A stretch of DNA of 64,000 nucleotides, from assembly GCA_021292165.1 (NCBI GenBank), contig CM037876.1:211007825-211071824 (forward strand), written 5' to 3'. Every line of letters starts with the position of its first letter. The stretch's first letter is position 1. Below the pieces are notes generated by a model that saw only the letters and a list, made by a program, of their open reading frames with translations, did not search any database and was not told where the DNA came from. Position numbers and translations under genes: made by a program. This DNA is from Shinisaurus crocodilurus (lineage: Eukaryota; Chordata; Lepidosauria; Squamata; Shinisauridae). Shown here one piece after another: positions 1 through 10,095 of the stretch.

Positions 1-48
1 TAGAGAGTGATCCTATGGCCCCTAGGGGCGGCATAGGATACTTGAGAT
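1..48. repeat. Truncated GGATCCTATGG palindromic element
   Basis: The motif GTGATCCTATGG followed by CCCCTAG and a second ATAGGAT matches, in reverse complement, the small palindrome at 31574-31619. It is cut by the window edge, so its true size is unknown. Confidence 0.4.
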
Positions 49-1040
49 ACCCAGATCTGAGGTTGGAAACAGAGCTCCATCCTTGGAGCTGGGAATCTGT
101 GCTCCAACCCCACCCAACCCCAGCCAGAGCAGAAAGAACTGTGCCAGCTGCCTCTCCAAGGTTGGGAATGTAACCTCAGAGAGAGCATAAAGGGGACATT
201 TTGCGGGAGGGGAGGAGACTGAAGAGGCCAGGCTATGATGTATCCTGTGTCCTCTGCAGCCTCCTTCCCTCCGCCCTGAAGCACCCCAGCTAGGCAGATG
301 AAAATGGCCATCTAGCTAAAATGTAGAGTGGGAGGAGTGGGGAGATGGATCATGGAGACTGCCTCTGCTGCTCCTCCTGCTCTGCATAGGATGCTCGTAA
401 GCTTCCAAGTTCAGGGATACTTCAAGTTCAAACTTATAGGATTGCGTCCTTATAGTATAAAGTATTACATTTTTTAAAAAATATATCAAGGGGTGGGGAG
501 AGACTTTTTAAAAAACACAAAACTAACTTTCAATATTTCACACTCAGAAAGAATGTAAAACAGGGATGGGCAAGAAAGCATCTACTGATAGATCTCTGGG
601 TGATTTGCAGTAGATCACCATTGATTTCTGACTCCCAATCATTTTACCAATAGCATTAACAAAAGGACTCCCCTCCTGCTCTAAAATTAAACAGCTGAAA
701 TGAAGAACACTTGGTGTAACCAGGAGTAGGAAGGTGGAAGGACTGTGTGGAAGGACTGTGTGAGCTCTGATCAGTTCTGGTACTCAAAACCAATTCCTGG
801 ATTCAGAATTCTCTGAAACCCTGTTCAGGTGTTCTATATCTGAAAAAACTAAACACACAAGGAGGCGGAGTGTGCTAGGCTCGCCTCCTCCCTCACTGCA
901 TTTCTCACCCTCTACTCATGGAGGGCAACTTTGGGAAGAGGAGAGCCTCCTGCATCTGTAGAAGCTCTCCACGCAATTGAGAGCATGGAAGTCTGTCCTT
1001 TTTAGCAAATAACAGGCCTATAGAACAGAAAAGATATGGA
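49..1040. other. No gene seen; unassigned non-coding DNA
   Basis: The stretch is AT-rich in the middle, with short A/T runs near 470-520. No open frame with family resemblance and no repeat I recognise. Confidence 0.5.
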
Positions 1041-2003
1041 TACAATATGAGATATGGATATCTCAAGGAGCGTCTCCAGCAACACCAAGTAGGCCACTCA
1101 ACAAGATCTGCCACAGACGCAGGGCCGGTGCTACCGCTAGGCAACCTAGGCGGTTGCCTAGGGCGCGCGGCTGAAGAGGGCGCAGAAACGCTGCGCTCCT
1201 CTTCGCTGCCGCCGCGCCGCCCCCGCCAGACCTCCGCCTCCCCGCCCGCCGCCACCACCGCTGCTGTGCCTCCACACCCACCCACCCACCCGCCGCCGCC
1301 GCCACGCCTGCCCCTGCCCGTTGCTGCCGCCTCCACCACCACCACCCGACCCCCCGCCACCTACCTTCTCCACGTTGCATCGCTTCCGGAGCCCCGCCCG
1401 CGTTGTTTTGGCGGGAGGAACCAGGGCAACAGGGCTTAAACAGCCCTGTTGCCCTGGTTTCCCCAGCAGGAAACGGAGCGCGGGGGGGCCGTCGCGTCAC
1501 TTCCTCCTCAGAGGAGGCGGCGGCAGCCAGGGCGGGGGGAAGGTAGGTTGGTGGTGGCGGCAGCGGCACGGGGGGGGGTTGCAGAGCAGGGCTGCTTTGC
1601 TCCGGAGCCCCCCCCCCCACGGCACGAGAGGGGGGGCACTAAATTTCATTTCGCCGAGGGCGCCAAACTGCCCTGCACCGGTCCTGCACAGATGGCCTTC
1701 TCCTTGTCCCTTCAGCCAGAGCGGCTAGACTGGTGGGGACTAGGAAGAGGGCCTTTTCTGTGGTGGCCCCCGTACTGTGGAACTCTCTCCCGAGTGACCT
1801 CTGCCATGCCCCCTCTCTGCTGAGCTTCCGCCGCTCACTAAAAACTTGGCTGTTCAGGCGGGAATATGGGGTGGGCTAAGATTTTAAAATTTTATACTGT
1901 TTTAAATCTATTTTATCCTGTTTTTATCTTATGTACATCACCCAGAGTGGCCGGTTGCCAGCCAGATGGGCGATAAATAAATGTAAATAATAAATAATAA
2001 TAC
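1041..2003 (+). mobile_element. L2-type LINE 3' end, split by a hAT insertion
   Basis: Two pieces, 1041-1119 and 1687-2003, join across a hAT insertion. The first encodes the L2 stretch YLKERLQQHQ. The second encodes the conserved C-terminal pattern RAFSVVAPVLWNSLP followed by a short tail to a stop near 1878. The 3' end is an A/T-rich (AATA)n-like tail, as expected for L2. Only the last part of ORF2 remains, so the copy is inactive. The L2 assignment rests on the WNSLP motif block and the tail. Confidence 0.75.
1120..1686. mobile_element. GC-rich non-autonomous hAT element
   Basis: The termini are CAGGGCCGGTGCTACC and GCACCGGTCCTG. It is flanked by CACAGACG (1112-1119) and CACAGATG (1687-1694), a 7/8 match to an 8-bp hAT TSD. 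The interior is strongly GC- and CpG-rich and gives long meaningless Pro/Gly/Ala-rich frames on both strands. It carries no transposase. The 165-bp element at 47082-47246 has the same termini. Confidence 0.8.
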
Positions 2004-2059
2004 GATGTGATAATAATACGATGTCCCTCAGTTCATTTTAAAGTGAGTGTAAGGCAGCA

Positions 2060-2172
2060 TTCACCAATTTGATGCCCTCCACATGTGTTGGACTACAACC
2101 CCTCTCATCCCCAGTCAGCATGGGTATTGTAGTCCAACACATCTGGAGGGCTCCAAGCTGGGGAAGGCTGGT
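2060..2172. mobile_element. Palindromic MITE of the ACTACAAC class
   Basis: Imperfect inverted arms pair TGTTGGACTACAAC with TGTAGTCCAACACATC and have CCCTCCA flanks. The ends resemble those of the copies at 26484-26618 and 34786-34893. A 19-bp A tract follows at about 2187. Confidence 0.65.
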
Positions 2173-2951
2173 TTAAGGTCTCTTTAAAAAAAAAAAAAAA
2201 AAAAGTTTCTTCAGGCATTTAAGGATCTTGTCATAATAATAACTTCTGATAGAGCACAAAGGACAAGGTTCAGTCCAAGGCTTGCGGGTAGCATGCAAAC
2301 TGATTTCTCAGGAGTTCCAACCAGATGAATCAGCTCAAATGGAATAACCAAGGAAGTTGCTTTCTCTGTCCCGGTGAGATTGTTATCATGAGGCCCTGTG
2401 AATATTATGTGTTCAACATCCTATGAAAGAATGAACTGGAAAAGCTTTCAAAATGAAGTCAGCTGTAAAGGCATACTATTCCTTAAACTTAAGATGTACA
2501 TTCCCAGGAATGGAGGTTTTTCAAAATGCCCATCTACTATGAACTACAGCCGTTTGAATGATGAGTTGTGTTCTAATATAGAGTTGCAGGATATATATTT
2601 TAAGGTGCGGTCAGATCTATGCAGATCTTGTGTATCTGTAGAATATCTCAAAATGCAATGCTTCTGCCCTACTCCATAAAGTCCTCCAGGGTAGATTAAC
2701 CTCTCTTTTTGGTATAGAAAACCTTTATGTTTCTAACTTTCTATACCAAAAATGTGTCTCACATTCCAGATAGTTCCCCATAACTTTACGGCCACAGTAG
2801 AGTTCAGTACTGTAAGGGATGGACTGACAGTTGTCCCCTGTTCCCAAGGGGACTGCTTTATATGTCAGGCAGCGCTCCCTTATGCCAGGACATGTAAGGG
2901 GAAAAAATGCCTGGCTCTTTTAAACTGAGAAGAACTTAGTCTTCTTCCCAC
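2173..2951. other. No gene seen; contains one small hairpin
   Basis: No supported coding region; the 93-codon frame at 2398-2679 shows no family motif. A 15-bp perfect stem with a 17-nt loop lies at 2706-2752, with arms TTTTTGGTATAGAAA and its complement. Confidence 0.45.
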
Positions 2952-2959
2952 TTGGTTAG

Positions 2960-3757
2960 CAGGGATGGGGACTCGGACTCGGGGACTCAACTCGTGAGTC
3001 GGACTGAGTCCCCCCTCTGACTCGACTCGGACTCGAGTCCCAACATTTTTAATGGGACTCGAGACTCGACTCGGGACTCGAGACCAAGGACTCTTCAACA
3101 TCCCTGGGCTGTGCCAGAAGGAGTGGAGAGGAGCGTGATCGCCGGCGAAGAGTGAGGGTGAAATTGTGATGAGACCTCACCGTTCCAGAATGGGGGGGGG
3201 GCAAACATTTAGAAAAAATCATGTTCCTCAAATGCAACATGGATAAGTTTTAGGAAGTATAGCAAGCTTATTTTTTAACATCATTTTCCTAAAATGCAAC
3301 CTTTCAGACATTTTGGGTTTGGCTGCCTCTGCCTGCCTGTTTGGGGTTCCCAGCCTCCTCTGCCTGCCTGGTCTCTTCTTGACCAGCTCAACAGTTGAAT
3401 TGTCCAAGACAAAGGCCTCTGCCTGCCTGTTTTGGGGTTCCCTGCCTCCTCTGCCTGCCTGGTTATTTTGGGTTTGTCTGCCTGGTCTGTTCTTGTCAAA
3501 ATCAGTTGCAGAGTTTTGAAATAAAAAGGCACACTTGTGCCTAGAATTTATTTAAGCCACACATCTGAAATAGCCTTATTTTGTTGGGGGGAAACCCCAT
3601 TGATTTTAATAGGGACTCATGGAGTCAGCTTTGGGAGTGACTTGGGACTCGTGAGTCACCATTTTGGACCAAGGACTCGGACTCAGACTCGAGACTCGGG
3701 TCCAAGGACTCGTGACTCGACTCGTGACTCGAAACCAAGGACTCTTCAACATCCCTG
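2960..3757. mobile_element. hAT-like foldback element A with GACTC arrays
   Basis: This 798-bp element starts CAGGGATGGGGACTCGG and ends GGACTCTTCAACATCCCTG. It has a perfect 8-bp TSD, TTGGTTAG, at 2952-2959 and 3758-3765. Dense arrays of GACTC/GAGTC and CTCGAG fill both subterminal regions (about 2970-3095 and 3605-3750). The middle holds a direct repeat rich in CTGCCTGCC (about 3320-3500). The left 147 bp (2960-3106) already has both a left-type and a right-type end. There is no transposase frame. The 8-bp TSD and CAG-type end indicate the hAT superfamily; the family name is unknown to me. Confidence 0.85.
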
Positions 3758-3765
3758 TTGGTTAG

Positions 3766-4214
3766 TCTGTATGTTTTGTTGGGCAAATGCCCTGTATCCC
3801 GTCAGATGCACATCCCAGAGAGCTGTTCCCAGAAGGGTACAGGTCTCCACCGGCTCTTCTGCCCATGAGGGATAGGACACTCATTAGGGTGGAGTGGAGA
3901 TGCTGCCTAAGTTGCTATGGGGGTAAGTCACACTTAGCAGAGCTGTAGGCAGTTAAGATGGGTGGCCGTTCCACAGCTGCCTCTACCTGAGGAAAATGAG
4001 TTATCAGGTATAGCTCAGGCTTGCCCTTAGTGGTCTTAGGGGAACATTGTAGCTGGCTATTCCTGAGAGTTTCCCTCAGCAGATCATAAGGAGCAGTCCG
4101 GAGGACTACTTCCACCACCACAGTGGTCTTAGCTGGTATGTCATGTTCCTTCAATAAGGTTGGGGCCTATTTAATCCCATTTATTGATGTCCGTCTCTTT
4201 CTTTCTCCCATTAG
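3766..4214. other. Spacer between two opposed GACTC-array elements
   Basis: About 450 bp of unassigned DNA lie between elements A and B. There is no supported gene and no recognised repeat. Confidence 0.5.
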
Positions 4215-4222
4215 CAGCAAGC

Positions 4223-5225
4223 CAGGGATGTTGAAGAGTCCTTGGTCTCGAGTCACAAGTCGAGTCACGAGTCTTTGGACCCGAGTCTCGAGTCCGGGTC
4301 CGAGTCCTTGGTCCAAAATGGTGACTCACGAGTCACGAGTCACAAGTCACTCCCAAAGCAGACTCCACGAGTCCCTATTAAAACCAATGGGGGTTTTTCC
4401 CAACAAAATAAGGCTACTTCAGATGTGTGGTTTAAATAAATTCTAGGCACAAGTGTGCCTTTTTATTTCAAAACTCTGCAACTGATTTTGGCAAGAACAG
4501 ACCAGGCAGACAAACCCAAAATAACCAGGCAGGCAGAGGAGGCAGGGAACCCCAAAACAGGCAGGCAGAGGTGTTTGTCTTGGACAATTCAACTGTTGAA
4601 CTGGTCAAGAAGAGACCAGGCAGGCAGAGGAGGCTGGGAACCCCAGACAGGCAGGCAGAGGCAGCCAAACCCAAAATGTCTGAAAGATTGCATTTTAGGA
4701 AAATGATTTTAAAAAATAAACTTGCTGTACTTCCTAAAACTTATCCATGTTGCATTTGAGGAACATGATTTTTTCTAAATGTTTGGCCCCCATTCTGGAA
4801 CTGTGAGGTCTCATCACAGTTCCACCCTCACTGAACACCCACTCCACTGGTGATGAACTTGCTGGAACCAGAAACACACTCAGAGCAGCCACACAGAGTA
4901 ATCTCAGGTCCTTCTTCTGCCTCTCCCAAGTACGCAACACATCAATCAAAATAAATCTTGACACACTGTTGGGGCTGCACTCCTGGTAGCCGTCCATAGT
5001 GGCCGAGCAGCGTCACACCTCGCTTCCATGCGCTCTTCGCCGGCAATCACGCTCCTCTGCACTCCTTCTGGCACAGCCCAGGGATGTTGAAGAGTCCTTG
5101 GCCTCGAGTCCCGAGTCGAGTCTCGAGTCCCATTAAAAATATTGGGACTCGAGTCCGAGTCGAGTCAGAGGGGGGACTCAGTCCGACTCACGAGTCGAGT
5201 CCTCGAGTCCGAGTCCCCATCCCTG
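4223..5225. mobile_element. hAT-like foldback element B with GACTC arrays
   Basis: At 1003 bp this is the longest of the three copies, in the orientation opposite to element A. It starts CAGGGATGTTGAAGAG and ends GAGTCCCCATCCCTG. It has a perfect 8-bp TSD, CAGCAAGC, at 4215-4222 and 5226-5233. The arrays lie at about 4245-4375 and 5095-5215. Between them are the GGCAGGCAGAGG repeats and a 300-bp section that is partly deleted in copies A and C. The terminal unit with two ends is 5080-5225. No transposase is encoded, so it depends on one supplied elsewhere. Confidence 0.85.
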
Positions 5226-5233
5226 CAGCAAGC

Positions 5234-5882
5234 AGTCCTTATCTGTATCCCATGTTTCTCTTTGAACTGAAACTCATGTGGTTGAGAATACTTCAGTGTA
5301 GTCTTCTTTCCTCTCACATGGCTGCTTTCTTCTCTATGGTTTGTCTGTTTGTACAAATATAGTGCAGCAGGCTTGTAAACAGCTAGTTGCCTGGTAACGC
5401 ATGATGAGTAAAAATTGTTTCCAAAGAAACATGTGAGGAAGCTTTTGTAAATTAGAACAAAGTTGATTCTTCTTTTCTTTTATCTTCGGACATAGTGTGC
5501 CACAAGTCCACAAATTTTTGGCCAGTAACTTTGGTGGACGTATTTGCAAAGCTATAGCCTGGCCATTTTACCTTCTACCAAAAGGCTTCTCTGGCTTTCA
5601 ACCCCAGATAATAAGTGAAGGATGGGTTGTGGCTTTTATGTGCTAAGTGTGCCAAACAGCACTATAGTTTCACCTAGTGACGAGAAAGTATTATACCACA
5701 CTGTAACTACAGAATATTTACCGGGGGGGGGGGGACGGACACACACCAACATGAACGTTTTGCAAGTTTAAACAGAAATCTGCACCCTCACCCATGTGAT
5801 CAATCACAAAAGTGAGACTGTTGCCCAATTAAAATCTTAGTCTTTTAGTCATACGGATATTAATCAATTAATTAAACGTTGG
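5234..5882. other. No gene seen; G-homopolymer tract
   Basis: Unassigned DNA with a G run near 5721-5733. The short frames show no family motifs. Confidence 0.45.
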
Positions 5883-5890
5883 TTTTGCAC

Positions 5891-6237
5891 CAGAGGTGCA
5901 GAACTTCAGACCCAGGGCCAAATGTGTCCTGCCTGGGGTCTCAATCCAGCCCTCTGGGTTTCCCCAGATGGCCCCACCCCCTTTCTCCCAACCACCAATC
6001 ATTTAGTGGTTTCCTCTGGCTTTTGTGCATCCCGCCCCCCCCCGCCTTCTAAAAGGTCGAAGTGCCTCTCCTAAGGCTTCGTTACCAGCGGTAAGATCTT
6101 TAAGCTAAACCTAAAATATGCTGGTATTTTTGTTATTTGGACCCCGCCCATCTTGCCTTCAGCCCAGCCCCCTTTTGCCTTCAGCTCCACCCACCACTGG
6201 AATGCCGCTCTCACCCTGGAAGAGCTCAACACTCCTG
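5891..6237. mobile_element. Short non-autonomous hAT element
   Basis: The termini are CAGAGGTGCAGAACTTC and AACACTCCTG. The flanks TTTTGCAC (5883-5890) and TTTTAGAC (6238-6245) agree at 6 of 8 positions. The 347-bp interior is rich in CCCAGCCC-like sequence and has no coding capacity. Confidence 0.6.
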
Positions 6238-6250
6238 TTTTAGACCATTA

Positions 6251-6336
6251 GCAAGCCATTATTATCTTTAAAACAAGCTATTATTATCATTATTGCAAGT
6301 CATTATTAAGAAGCCATTATTATCTTTAAAATAAGA
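6251..6336. repeat. Short AT-rich tandem repeat
   Basis: Imperfect direct repeats of AAGCCATTATTATCTTTAAA, with degenerate copies between them. Confidence 0.5.
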
Positions 6337-6569
6337 GGAGTGTGGTGCTGCAACATCTAGCGGTCATCTTGCATGCAACCAGATTTTTCAAAAAGCCATT
6401 TTGTTTACACTTCCATAGGCCAAGGCTCTTTGGGATAGGGATATTGTAGTGCACCACTGCCCTTTGTTTCCTCGGCAGTGTGAATCGAAACACACCCTCC
6501 CACCCCTTCTCTTGAGTGCCTCCCCTTCTCTAATGGGAGGGAGAGCTCACAGTGAACAAAAAGTGGACA

Positions 6570-6825
6570 TTTCAGCCAGACATGATTAATTTATGGAACT
6601 CGTTGCCACAAGCCGTGTTGATGGCCATGGGCTTCTCAGATGGCTTTAAAATGGATTATTCTCATTGATGGAGGATGGATCTCTGAATAGGCATTAGCCA
6701 TGAGAGATGAGTGGAACCTCCTCATTCAGAGGCAGTGTTTTTCTTGAGTGCCTGCTGCTGGTGGAAATGCTGTTGCCTTCATGCCCTGTTGCCTTCATGC
6801 CCTGCTGTGGGCTCCTTTTACCATT
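6570..6825 (+). mobile_element. Degenerate CR1 LINE 3' region
   Basis: The text around ATTTATGGAACTCGTTGCCA, then GATGGCTTTAAAATGGATTA and the inexact run to TTCAGAGGCAGTG, follows the 3' portion of CR1 elements. It is heavily diverged. A short duplication, TTGCCTTCATGCCCTG, occurs near 6772-6804. Confidence 0.6.
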
Positions 6826-7852
6826 CTCTGTCAATTTGATAAGAAACAAAATTGCTTTCAATACAAATGTCAAAGGAGAATAAGATCTCAGTAAAATTGC
6901 CATGAGTGGGGTGTGGGATTGTTGCACTTGCCTTAGTTACGAGGTGGGCAGGTGACTCAGGGTGTGTGTGCATGACTGTCCTGTCTTTCCTTATACAGTC
7001 ATCTCTCTGGCAGTCTGCAACATCCTTCACTCCTGTGCTCCTTCAAAGCCTCCTGCAGGCTTTTTTCACTACATTTAAAGTTCAAGGGAAGAAGACGTCA
7101 CAAGGCATTTTTTTTTCCTATAGGGCTTTTACAGACCAGGAAGTGTGGGCAGCCAGGGAGGCTGTAGAGGGAGGCATAACAGTGCAATTTTGAGGGGTTA
7201 AATCCAATGTCATTCTAGTGGATGTCCACTAGCATAACGGGATTTCCCCCCCCCCTCTCCTCACCCCTGCAGGCCTCCGCACCAACCGAAAACCTACTCC
7301 ATAGGGATTTTGAGAGTGCACTTGGGGCTGCGGGGTGAGGGGGAATGGCCCCCCTCCTGGCTTCACTGACAGAAGTCATTCCATCAGCAGAATGACATCA
7401 TCATCAGATCCAACCCAAGGTAAGCTCAAAAACAGACAGAAAATGAGGCAGAAAAACAGAAACTTCTTGCCCAAGAGAGAGACTGGAGGAAAGATTTAAG
7501 CACAACACGAGTCTCGCCGAGTATTTGAAATAGGATGTTGGACTGGATGGATCCTTTGTCTGATCCAGCAGACTCTTTTTGTGGAAAGTGGCAGAGGAGA
7601 ATTAAATCAGGGAGTGGGCTGCCTCAGGTTTCTTTTTGTAGGGTCTGGTAAACCATGGGCTTGGCCCTCGAGACAACAACAAAGCAGGGAGAATGCTGGT
7701 TCCACACTGTATGTTCTCTCGCGCACGACCAACAGATGCCGTCTGAGGATCAAAGTAGATGTAACATTAAACACGTCTTGCGCTTCTCCTCTTTTTTAAA
7801 AAAAAAACTAATGGCAGCTGCACCCCACACCCCAGTCTAGATTAGGGCCATG
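6826..7852. other. No gene seen; minor CR1 scrap
   Basis: Mostly unassigned. A scrap at about 7533-7576 (GGACTGGATGGATCC...TGATCCAGCA) matches the CR1 3' end. There are C and A homopolymers near 7245 and 7797. Confidence 0.4.
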
Positions 7853-8264
7853 GCATAGGGCAGGGGTCCTCAAACTTTTTAAACAGGGGGCCAGTTCATT
7901 GTCCCTCAGACTGTTGGGGGGCTGGACTATAGTTTGAAAAAAATATGAACGAATGGATCAAGTAAAAAAAAAGGACCCGGGTCCTTTTTTTTTACTTGAT
8001 AAAATGGAAAGCTATTATAAATTAATAATAAATTAATAATAAATTAATTTGCTGTCTAAAATTGAAATACATTAAATTTTAAAAAGGTATAGAAAGGCTT
8101 GATTTGCACACTGCACATATCTTATTTGTAGTGCAAAAAGCAGGAAAAAACAATACAATATTTTTAGTATGAGTAATGAGCAGTATATCTACCAGCCACA
8201 GAGCTGGTGGTCCACATCCTGCAACTTTGTTCCACATAAATGTGCATAAGATTGCAGCCTTACA

Positions 8265-8356
8265 GCCTCATCTTATGCATGTCTACTTGGAAGTAAGTTT
8301 CACTGAATTCAAGGAGACTTTCTCCCCAGGTAAGTTTACAAAGGATCACAGCCTTA
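8265..8356. repeat. Degenerate CAATCCTA-type palindromic MITE
   Basis: The central pattern CTACTTGGAAGTAAGTTTCA then TTCAAGGAGACTTTC and CCAGGTAAG matches the better copies at 13500-13589 and 58875-58963. Confidence 0.55.
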
Positions 8357-8417
8357 AAAGTACAAACCAATTCCCTGGGGTAGGCCAGGAAGACCTGGTA
8401 CCCAGAGAACATAGTGA

Positions 8418-8640
8418 GAGCAAATGTGGCATAGTGGTTAGTTAGAGTGTTTGACTGGGACTCGGGAGATCCGGGTTCTAGTCTCTACTCAGCCATGAAT
8501 CTCACTGGGTGACTTTGAGCCAGTCACTGACTCTCAGTTTAACCTACCTCACAGGGTTATTGTGAGGATAAAATGGAGAGGAGGAAGATTATGTAAGCCA
8601 CTTAGGGTTCCTTGCAGGATAGAAGTAGGGCGAGAACCAT
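8418..8640 (+). mobile_element. tRNA-derived SINE, type A
   Basis: The head resembles a tRNA: an A-box region TGGCATAGTGG and a B box GGGTTCTAGTC at 8473-8483. The body runs through TCACTGACTCTCAG and CCTACCTCACAGGGTTATTG. The 3' part GAGGATAAAATGGAGAGG leads to GTAAGCCACTTAGGG. This is a pol III-type SINE copy, not a functional tRNA. It sits inside the 7861-10401 hAT element, so it inserted later or was carried along. Confidence 0.8.
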
Positions 8641-9423
8641 GCTTCTGCCAAAGTCTGTCTCAGACTCTATTTTAACCCCCCCCCCCCAAACACCATTCAA
8701 GGATTCTTACTGCCTTATTTCTCGTCTTATTAGATATGGGCTAACACCACTGTGGTTTGGCAGGGCTGAGTTCTCTCTTCAGGTCAGGGTAATAATACCT
8801 GTTATTAAAGTAAATACCCGGGATTAAGAAGTGAATGACAGTTCTTGGGGGAGGGACCACCTTTTGCAGTGAGTCCCCTTAGCAATAGTTTTAGGATGGC
8901 TACAGGGGGGAAGACTTGTGGATTTAAGTCTCTCTCCTTATACTAGAAGTAGCAGAAAGAAAACAAACAAACATCCATTCCTTACGCCTGCTGTCTTTCC
9001 CTATAGTTATCTCCACCCCTCCAAAAGTCATCGGTAAGACAGAAGACGAGACGAGTTCTGTATGAGGCTATTTAGTGGAAACAGCAGTAAATGGAAGGGA
9101 CATTTGCTGGAGCCCCCCTGAGCAGAAGACAACTACACTTCCTTCTCAGGAACAGCAAGGGGCCCGTGGGGGGGGGGGCAGGATTTGGATGAAGGGGCTG
9201 ATGCCATTTTGCCCATTTTAGGAGGGGGCAAAGGCATGGTGAGGCGAAGGCGCTTGTATGTCAGGAAAGTTGGGCCTGTGTTAGGTTATATGGGGTGCTA
9301 AAAGCAGAGTGGGTTTCTGGACTTTCTCTGAGTCTGAGGCACATATACCTTCCCATTTCTCCCGTCACATCCCCTTAACTCCATCCAGGGCCAATCAGAC
9401 AAAAAGACAAGAAAAGGCAAGCA

Positions 9424-9505
9424 AACCTCGTGCCCTCCAGAGGGGCCGGACTACAACTCCCAGCACTGGGAGTTGTAGTCCGGCCCCTCTGGAGGGCACG
9501 AGGTT
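9424..9505. repeat. Perfect 82-bp palindrome
   Basis: Two exactly complementary 40-bp arms (AACCTCGTGCCCTCCAGAGG onward) are separated by only 2 bp. The core GACTACAACTCCCAG is shared with the MITEs at 17356-17475 and 26484-26618, so it is a young member of that palindromic class, lying inside the larger hAT element. Confidence 0.85.
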
Positions 9506-9835
9506 GAGGGAAGGCTGCTAGAAGCAAATATTTGGGGGAGCAGCATAAAGTGCAAGGATGCCGCCTCATCCGCGGCTTTCGCGCTGGTTCACACCCTCAG
9601 ACAGACATTCAGCATACGCTGCTTCTTTTCCCGTGACTGCGCCGGCTTCCCCAGTTGAATTCCTGCCTCTCACGCAGCTCGCACAGTCGCAATGCCCGGA
9701 AATAAGGTGGCCTACGCTCTCCCGCATTCCCCCGCCCCCAGCTGTGTCCAACTTGCAAAGGGGGGGGATTGTCTGTTTGGCTCTCGCTCTCCTAGGATCC
9801 CTTAGCCTGCCTGTCCTCCCCAGTTTCCCCCCTTG

Positions 9836-10095
9836 GCAGCAGCGCCGCAGACAGCATGGCAGAGCCGGCGGGGTGTGATCCGCCCGGAGCCCGGGCAGCC
9901 AGCGTCCCCTCCAATGGAGGCATGGCTGATCCGGCGGCAGTGGGCGCGAGCCGCCCGGAGCCCGGGCAGCAGCACCGCAGACAACATGGCAGAGCCAGCG
10001 GCGGCAGGGCATGATCCACCCGGGGCCCGGGCAGCAACGCGGCAGCCAGTGGCCCCTCCAATGGAGGATCCTCTCCTCCTCCGAAAACTTTGTAA
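9836..10095. repeat. GC-rich tandem repeat, about 130-bp period
   Basis: GCCGCAGACAGCATGGCAGA near 9845 recurs as CCGCAGACAACATGGCAGAG near 9975. CCCGGAGCCCGGGCAGC and CCCTCCAATGGAGG also recur with a similar offset. About two units lie inside the hAT element. The long Ala/Pro-rich frames here, on both strands, are composition artefacts. Confidence 0.7.

Noticed and set aside
1063..1620. Long Pro/Gly/Ala-rich open frames on both strands
   Set aside because: They lie inside the GC-rich hAT element, appear on both strands at once, and have no domain; they reflect base composition.
2960..3757. GACTC arrays as a simple satellite
   Set aside because: The arrays occur only within defined termini with perfect 8-bp TSDs at three separate sites, so they belong to a mobile element.
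8418..8500. tRNA gene at SINE heads (also 55449, 56313, 43757)
   Set aside because: A- and B-box-like motifs are present, but there is no complete cloverleaf, and the body is a shared SINE sequence.
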